Under the pieces are notes generated by a model, which was not told where the DNA came from, searched no databases, and saw nothing but the letters and a program-made list of their open reading frames with translations. Positions 59,379 to 64,000 of a stretch of DNA of 64,000 nt are shown one piece after another (within the stretch, counting starts at the first letter, position 1; the number at the start of each line of letters is the position of its first letter). Location of the stretch: the NCBI RefSeq assembly GCF_001637325.1, contig NZ_LRXL01000026.1, positions 682,001 to 746,000 on the forward strand, written 5' to 3'. This DNA comes from Cochleicola gelatinilyticus (lineage in GTDB: Bacteria; Bacteroidota; Bacteroidia; Flavobacteriales; Flavobacteriaceae). A program made the position numbers and the translations under genes.

Positions 59379-62033
59379 TTATTTCCAGATCAGTGCTTTT
59401 TTAGAGATTACATTGCGTTTGTCTTGTAAGTAATGGAAACGAGCTTTTAATAAGAGTTTCCGGCCTTCCAAATTCCGTGTAAAAACCATTGTTGCTGTAC
59501 CAAGCTCTTTTTCAAAATTTTCAAAAAACAACAAGGCATCTTTTTTACGCTCAGCAAAAATACCCGGCACCGTATAATAATTTTTGAATCCAAGTTTTTT
59601 CCGAAGAAAACCCGACTGTGTAATAAGATACCTTGGGTTCTCTACTGGATCGATAATTTGTTGTAGATACTCCACAAATTGTAGGCTTTCTTTAGCAGTA
59701 GCTCCAATGAGGTAACAGGAGAGTCCGCCATCAGCATGGGTTTCCACCTGTATTGTCGTTTCTTCTTCAGGGGTCTCAATGATTCTTTTTGCATGCATCG
59801 CACGTTTTAATGCTGTTGCCATTTTAAACAACTTCTTATCCCGACGGCCGAATTGCAAATAGAGCTTTAGTGCTTTATAGGTTTTAGGAAGAAAGATCAT
59901 GATAATTCCTCCTAAGATCACATAAAAGAAATACAAAACACCCTTAGTCAACAAGGTAGAAATATTATTCACTAGCAACTCGGGAAGCGTTATTAACAAT
60001 ACAGCTCCTAGTTCAATAAGCGAGTATTTCACTACATCTTTGTAATAAAGCCTTTTTTGTTTTATTGTTTCTGAAGGGCGGGCATCTTTCAGTTTTAATT
60101 CCCTTACTAAATGCACACCAGAAGTTATTGCCTCGTTCCACCGCTGGGTCACGACACTTCTTTCTTTAGACAATAGCTTCATTTTTTCATTCCAAAGGGA
60201 AACCTTTTTTACATTTTGAATGAGTTGCAAACGATCGGCTCCGTTTTCGATATAGGGCTTGTCTTCTAATGAAACTCCACAAAACGCATCGAATCTTCTA
60301 TGCAAGAGCGCCACATCGATTCCACCTTCGTCACTAGTTGGATCCACACATGCCAAATGCCAGACATTCGCAACTTTATCGGGGTGAGAGGGTCGCACAC
60401 GAATGGCTCTCCCGCGCATTTGATTCGACATAACAAAAGAGCCCACAAAGGAAGCAAGAATAAGAGTATTAATCGCAGGAGCATCCCAACCTTCCCCTAA
60501 AAATGACTTTGTACCAATAAGTACTTCGATCGCTCCCGTTTCAAAGAGTTGCGTGATCGCTCCCGTCATTTCCTTTTTACCTAAAGTCGTGGGTGTAATA
60601 AATAAATATTCCGAATCGGTTACAGGTGCAATTGAAAATGCTTCTGCTGAAACAAGATGCTTCAGATCTGCTACTAATGAAGTATGAAGAATGATCAAAG
60701 AACCCGAAAGTACTGCTAGTTTTGATTTCTTAAGATTGAATGTTTTCGTTTCCGAGATTTGCTTCCGAAGGTATTGAAAAATAGGAACCACGCCGAGCGT
60801 ATTAATTTCTGAAAGAGGCGCCTCTTGGTTTAAATTTAGAAATTCTTTCCGAATATAATCGGACAAGATCACCAATCGCAATTCATTTCCATTATGAGCA
60901 GCTTCCATTTTAACGATCTCAAAAATGCTTTTAAGTTTCGTAGGACTCTGTGAAAGGGAGCGGTATAATTTTTTTTCACCTACTAAATTTACCCGGTTTT
61001 TATCGTATGCACCTATTTTTCGAAGTTGCTTTTCAATATACGCGAGTACGTTTTCACCATCGATATATCGCTCCCGGTCGGAGACTAACATAGGCTGCAA
61101 TAATAGCTCTACCCATTGGTAACTGAAAGACGGAAAGGTCACAGATGCTTCTTCAAAACCCAACAACGCAGTCTTCTCCTTCTCGATCTCCACTCCTGCG
61201 GCATGTAAGTAAATAAGGATCGCCGAATAAAAATCGGGACTCCCATAAATTTCTTCGAGATGTAGTTCGGTTTGAGTATAGAAAGGGTGTTGCTGGATAA
61301 GCTCCTTAAACAATTCATTTTTCTGAAGCGAACTCACAAACTCCAGCAATTGCTCTCGGTATGTTATAATATATTTTATTTGTTCCTGCTCAGGTTCCGA
61401 CAAATAGATATAATCCTGATGGGGACATAAATTTCCCTCTTTTACCAATTCTGGAACACCAATTTCTACGTCGATAGGACCACAAAGATCGAAGTACTTG
61501 GCGATCTCACTAGCATCACTATCGTAGGGTGGAGTAGCAGTAAGCGAAATTAGAATGCTCCCAGTAATTTTCTTTAAGCTAAAAAGCGGTTTCCACCATT
61601 CATTTTTAAGATGATGGGCTTCATCCATCACAATAGTTTTAACGCCTGTTTCTTGGAAGTACGCAAGTAGTTTTTCTTCGGAAGCTTCCAAATCGTTTTT
61701 ATAAAAGGAATGCAATGATTGATAGGTTGAAAATGTAACCATCGCAGGAGCTTTTACATCGTACGAAATCGCAACTGAAGCTTCATCTTCCACAAAACAT
61801 TCGAGCATGCGATCGTGCCATTGATTTCGAATCGTTAACGTGGGTGACAACACCAGTGTTTTTTGATCGACCCTTTTAATCATTTCCAGTCCGAGAACTG
61901 TTTTCCCTGAACCAGGTGGCGCTATAACATGTAAATAATCATCTTCGATATACTGCTGATAATTATTTAAAAATTGTTGCTGATACGAACGCCAGGTATA
62001 TTTAAAATGAAAGGAATTTGATAGTAGGTTCAA
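59379..62033 (-). CDS. SF2 DEAD/DEAH helicase-family protein
   Basis: 884 residues. Walker A G41-S-G-K-T45 in VIAPPGSGKTVLGLE, the DEAHH box in IVMDEAHHLKNEWW, motif III SLTATPPYDSD, and motifs V-VI as KSFLGEGWDAP and QMRGRAIRV. The C-terminal third (from about 665) adds one or two hydrophobic helices (LIELGAVLLITLPELL, VLYFFYVILGGIIMIFL) and an unknown domain. The start is TTG at 62033; no ATG occurs nearby. The mix of helicase and membrane helices is unusual. It lies between hemF and hemB on the opposite strand. Confidence 0.8.
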   Translation of the reverse strand: MNLLSNSFHFKYTWRSYQQQFLNNYQQYIEDDYLHVIAPPGSGKTVLGLEMIKRVDQKTLVLSPTLTIRNQWHDRMLECFVEDEASVAISYDVKAPAMVTFSTYQSLHSFYKNDLEASEEKLLAYFQETGVKTIVMDEAHHLKNEWWKPLFSLKKITGSILISLTATPPYDSDASEIAKYFDLCGPIDVEIGVPELVKEGNLCPHQDYIYLSEPEQEQIKYIITYREQLLEFVSSLQKNELFKELIQQHPFYTQTELHLEEIYGSPDFYSAILIYLHAAGVEIEKEKTALLGFEEASVTFPSFSYQWVELLLQPMLVSDRERYIDGENVLAYIEKQLRKIGAYDKNRVNLVGEKKLYRSLSQSPTKLKSIFEIVKMEAAHNGNELRLVILSDYIRKEFLNLNQEAPLSEINTLGVVPIFQYLRKQISETKTFNLKKSKLAVLSGSLIILHTSLVADLKHLVSAEAFSIAPVTDSEYLFITPTTLGKKEMTGAITQLFETGAIEVLIGTKSFLGEGWDAPAINTLILASFVGSFVMSNQMRGRAIRVRPSHPDKVANVWHLACVDPTSDEGGIDVALLHRRFDAFCGVSLEDKPYIENGADRLQLIQNVKKVSLWNEKMKLLSKERSVVTQRWNEAITSGVHLVRELKLKDARPSETIKQKRLYYKDVVKYSLIELGAVLLITLPELLVNNISTLLTKGVLYFFYVILGGIIMIFLPKTYKALKLYLQFGRRDKKLFKMATALKRAMHAKRIIETPEEETTIQVETHADGGLSCYLIGATAKESLQFVEYLQQIIDPVENPRYLITQSGFLRKKLGFKNYYTVPGIFAERKKDALLFFENFEKELGTATMVFTRNLEGRKLLLKARFHYLQDKRNVISKKALIWK

Positions 62034-62059
62034 TATTCGGAAGGCTCAATTTATAATAG

Positions 62060-62067
62060 TAAATTTG
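62060..62067 (+). promoter_or_regulatory. -7 promoter box for hemB
   Basis: TAAATTTG fits TAnnTTTG and lies 23 bases before the hemB ATG. It sits in the short gap upstream of the opposing helicase gene. Confidence 0.45.
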
Positions 62068-62090
62068 TAGTCGTAAAAATAAACAATTCT

Positions 62091-63080
62091 ATGTATCCAC
62101 TACGACGAAACAGAAGATTACGACAAAGTGAGGCCATTCGTGGTCTTGTAAGAGAAACCATTATTTCTCCTAACGACTTTTTAGTACCATTATTTATTGT
62201 GGAAGGGAAGGGCGTAAAAGAAGAAATTGCATCAATGCCGAATTATTATCGGTTCAGTTTGGATCTGCTTCAGAAGGAAGTAAAAGACTTGTGGGATATG
62301 GGGTTACGATCGGTACTCCTCTTTGTAAAAGTACCCGATTCCTTAAAAGACAATAGCGGGACCGAAGCCTTGAATGCAGACGGACTCATGCAACGCGCAA
62401 TTAAAACGGTAAAAGACATAGCACCCGATATGCTGGTGATGACCGATGTAGCGTTAGATCCGTATTCGAGCTTTGGACACGACGGAATTGTTTCCGAAGG
62501 AAAAATTCTTAACGACGATACAACAGCTATTCTTGCCGAAATGTCCTTATCGCATGCCAATGCTGGAGCCGATTTTGTAGCACCCAGTGACATGATGGAC
62601 GGCCGCATTTTTGAGATACGAAGTTTGCTCGAAGACGAAGGTTTCCACGATACGGGTATTATGAGTTACAGCGCCAAGTATGCTTCCGCTTTTTATGGGC
62701 CTTTCCGTGATGCGTTGGACAGTGCGCCGGTAGATCTTAAAAATGTTCCGAAAGACAAACAAAGCTACCAAATGGATCCCGCAAACCGGGAAGAAGCGAT
62801 AAAAGAAACTCTTATGGATATTCAAGAAGGCGCCGATATAGTGATGGTAAAACCAGGTTTGTGCTACCTAGATATAGTTCGAGACATTCGGGAAGCTGTT
62901 GATGTTCCAGTGGCGGTGTATCAAGTAAGTGGTGAGTATGCAATGCTAAAAGCCGCTGCAGAAAAAGGATGGTTAGATCACGACGCAGTAATGATCGAAC
63001 AAATCACTTCTATTAAAAGAGCCGGAGCACAGATCATTGCGAGCTATTTTGCGAAAGATGTAGTGAAATTAATTTCATAA
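62091..63080 (+). CDS. hemB: delta-aminolevulinic acid dehydratase
   Basis: 329 residues. The active-site Schiff-base Lys pair is in MSYSAKYASAFYGPFRDA and DIVMVKPGLCYLD. The metal-site segment is DVALDPYSSFGHDGIV, with Asp instead of the Cys ligands of zinc-dependent enzymes, which points to a Mg-type enzyme. It condenses two aminolevulinates to porphobilinogen in the cytoplasm. Length is normal. Confidence 0.96.
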   Translation: MYPLRRNRRLRQSEAIRGLVRETIISPNDFLVPLFIVEGKGVKEEIASMPNYYRFSLDLLQKEVKDLWDMGLRSVLLFVKVPDSLKDNSGTEALNADGLMQRAIKTVKDIAPDMLVMTDVALDPYSSFGHDGIVSEGKILNDDTTAILAEMSLSHANAGADFVAPSDMMDGRIFEIRSLLEDEGFHDTGIMSYSAKYASAFYGPFRDALDSAPVDLKNVPKDKQSYQMDPANREEAIKETLMDIQEGADIVMVKPGLCYLDIVRDIREAVDVPVAVYQVSGEYAMLKAAAEKGWLDHDAVMIEQITSIKRAGAQIIASYFAKDVVKLIS

Positions 63081-63160
63081 TTTTTATTCGTTAAACATAC
63101 AGAAACTACCCCGAGCCATTAAGTCTTTAAAGCGGCAGAAAATTAATAACAGAGCACTTT

Positions 63161-63670
63161 ATGAAAACTATTTTTCTTTATTGTATGGTGTTATTCTTCG
63201 GAATAAGCTACGCTCAGCAATCTACTCCTAAAGAAGCGTTCCTCGAAAAATGGGAAAACTCTAAAACATACTTACTTGAAATTGTTGAAGCAATGCCAGA
63301 ATCGGAGTATGACTTTAAACCTTCCGAACGGCAAATGACCTTTCGGGAGCAACTGCTTCATATAAAGGGAAACATGGATTGGCTTCGAACCACTTATTTT
63401 ACCCAAAGCGATGTAAAAGCTACAGAAGCAGGAGGTACTACTAAAAAAGAAATTATTGCCTTAGTTACAAATGCTTTTAACAGTGTTTCAAAAGAAATAG
63501 AAACCACTTCCGAAGAAACACTTTTAGAAACAGTCGATTTTTTTGCGGGACCAAAAAGCAAACTACAAATTCTTAATCTGCTTCAAGATCACGTGACACA
63601 TCACCGCGGGCAGTTAATAGTATACCTCAACCTCAACGACATAGAACCTCCAAAATACTCGGGCTGGTAA
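63161..63670 (+). CDS. exported DinB-superfamily protein
   Basis: 169 residues with a signal peptide (MKTIFLYCMVLFFGISYAQ). The remaining four-helix bundle carries the metal-binding His positions HIKGNMDWL and LQDHVTHHRGQLIVYL of the DinB/YfiT family. Extracytoplasmic DinB proteins are common in Bacteroidota; function is unknown. Confidence 0.82.
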   Translation: MKTIFLYCMVLFFGISYAQQSTPKEAFLEKWENSKTYLLEIVEAMPESEYDFKPSERQMTFREQLLHIKGNMDWLRTTYFTQSDVKATEAGGTTKKEIIALVTNAFNSVSKEIETTSEETLLETVDFFAGPKSKLQILNLLQDHVTHHRGQLIVYLNLNDIEPPKYSGW

Positions 63671-63684
63671 AATTTTAATAAAAC

Positions 63685-63719
63685 TTTTGCATGAGGAAAT
63701 GCAATTCGCACTACCTTTG
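63685..63719 (+). promoter_or_regulatory. promoter of last gene
   Basis: TTTTG (63685-63689) and TACCTTTG (63712-63719) are 22 bases apart. The next ATG is only 5 bases after the -7 box, so the message would be almost leaderless, or the true start is further on. Confidence 0.5.
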
Positions 63720-63724
63720 ACCCC

Positions 63725-64000
63725 ATGAAAGAATTTCAGAACATTTTGAAGCAACTAATTCTCTTGATTGCGATAGGTTTCGCAACGGGTGCTTCTGCGT
63801 TCTCTTCTGAAAGTGCCTTCGTTATTCCAACAGATACTCACGAAGATCAAGTTCAATCTTTTCATAATAATGCATCCCTTTTCTTTGAAGAAGTCTCTGT
63901 TTCTGAAACACTTCCCGTATTTCATGAATCAGATCTCGAACTACATTTTTATAGTGGTGGAGCGATCAAAGAAGGTCATGACGCACTTCTTATTTCTGAA
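63725..64000 (+). CDS. exported protein, unknown, cut by window end
   Basis: At least 92 residues in one open frame to the end of the window: a signal peptide (MKEFQNILKQLILLIAIGFATGASAF) then polar sequence (SFHNNASLFFEEVSVSETLPVF). No family recognised in the visible part. Confidence 0.6.
   Translation, partial: MKEFQNILKQLILLIAIGFATGASAFSSESAFVIPTDTHEDQVQSFHNNASLFFEEVSVSETLPVFHESDLELHFYSGGAIKEGHDALLISE

Noticed and set aside
1-64000. CRISPR array, rRNA operon or insertion sequence with transposase
   Set aside because: No regularly spaced repeats, rRNA sequence or transposase-like protein was seen.

Overview
The window looks like chromosome of a low-GC member of the Flavobacteriaceae (Bacteroidota). 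Three things point there. Many genes carry the Bacteroidota -7 box TAnnTTTG, several with a TTTTG or TTTTTG -33 box 18-22 bases upstream. The proteome is typical: BrxA/B bacilliredoxin, FeoA/FeoB with a tiny Cys-rich partner, SDR-type threonine dehydrogenase, VPS10/BNR exported protein, M13, M28 and S9 exported peptidases, TPR-AraC regulators. Signal peptides commonly end in AQ. There is no phage, plasmid or CRISPR array. One tRNA gene (Asn, GTT) is present.

Layout. 1-5.5 kb: 3' part of ileS, an outer-membrane barrel protein, a small NUMOD4/HNH endonuclease plus zinc-ribbon pair, a secreted lectin-like protein and a CBS protein. 5.5-13.8 kb: M28 peptidase and SDR protein, M13 lipoprotein peptidase, threonine dehydrogenase, lipoproteins. 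13.8-19.8 kb: TVP38/DedA protein, tRNA-Asn, RseP, SCO protein, feoA-feoB and a 52-residue FeoB partner. 19.9-22.6 kb: a TetR-controlled redox/detoxification set with two matching operators. 23-28.6 kb: a six-gene manganese/zinc import operon (MntR-like regulator, outer-membrane protein, binding lipoprotein, ATPase, two permeases). 28.6-35.4 kb: TerB-DnaJ protein, bacilliredoxin, PlsC, HD protein, S9 peptidase preceded by a run of tiny membrane-protein ORFs. 35.6-39.3 kb: tandem TPR-TM-AraC regulators. 39.3-49.3 kb: radical SAM protein, crotonase, histidine kinase, HemJ, GH3 enzyme, VPS10-type protein, MATE transporter.

49.4-63.1 kb is a heme-biosynthesis locus: hemH and a PchR-like AraC regulator on the minus strand, then hemA-hemC-hemD-hemE, four short genes, hemF, and after an opposing helicase gene, hemB; hemJ lies about 6 kb upstream of hemH. 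Together these can take glutamyl-tRNA to glutamate semialdehyde and aminolevulinate to heme, except that hemL is not in the window. The most unusual object is the hemD gene: a DUF559 endonuclease-like cassette flanked by imperfect terminal inverted repeats sits between hemC and hemD and reads in frame into HemD, so the predicted protein is a DUF559-HemD chimera. Other notable signals are two copies of a structured, GGGAT-starting intergenic element, a 23-bp Fur/Irr-like palindrome in front of the AraC gene, a perfect palindrome at the hemA promoter, and paired TetR operators.
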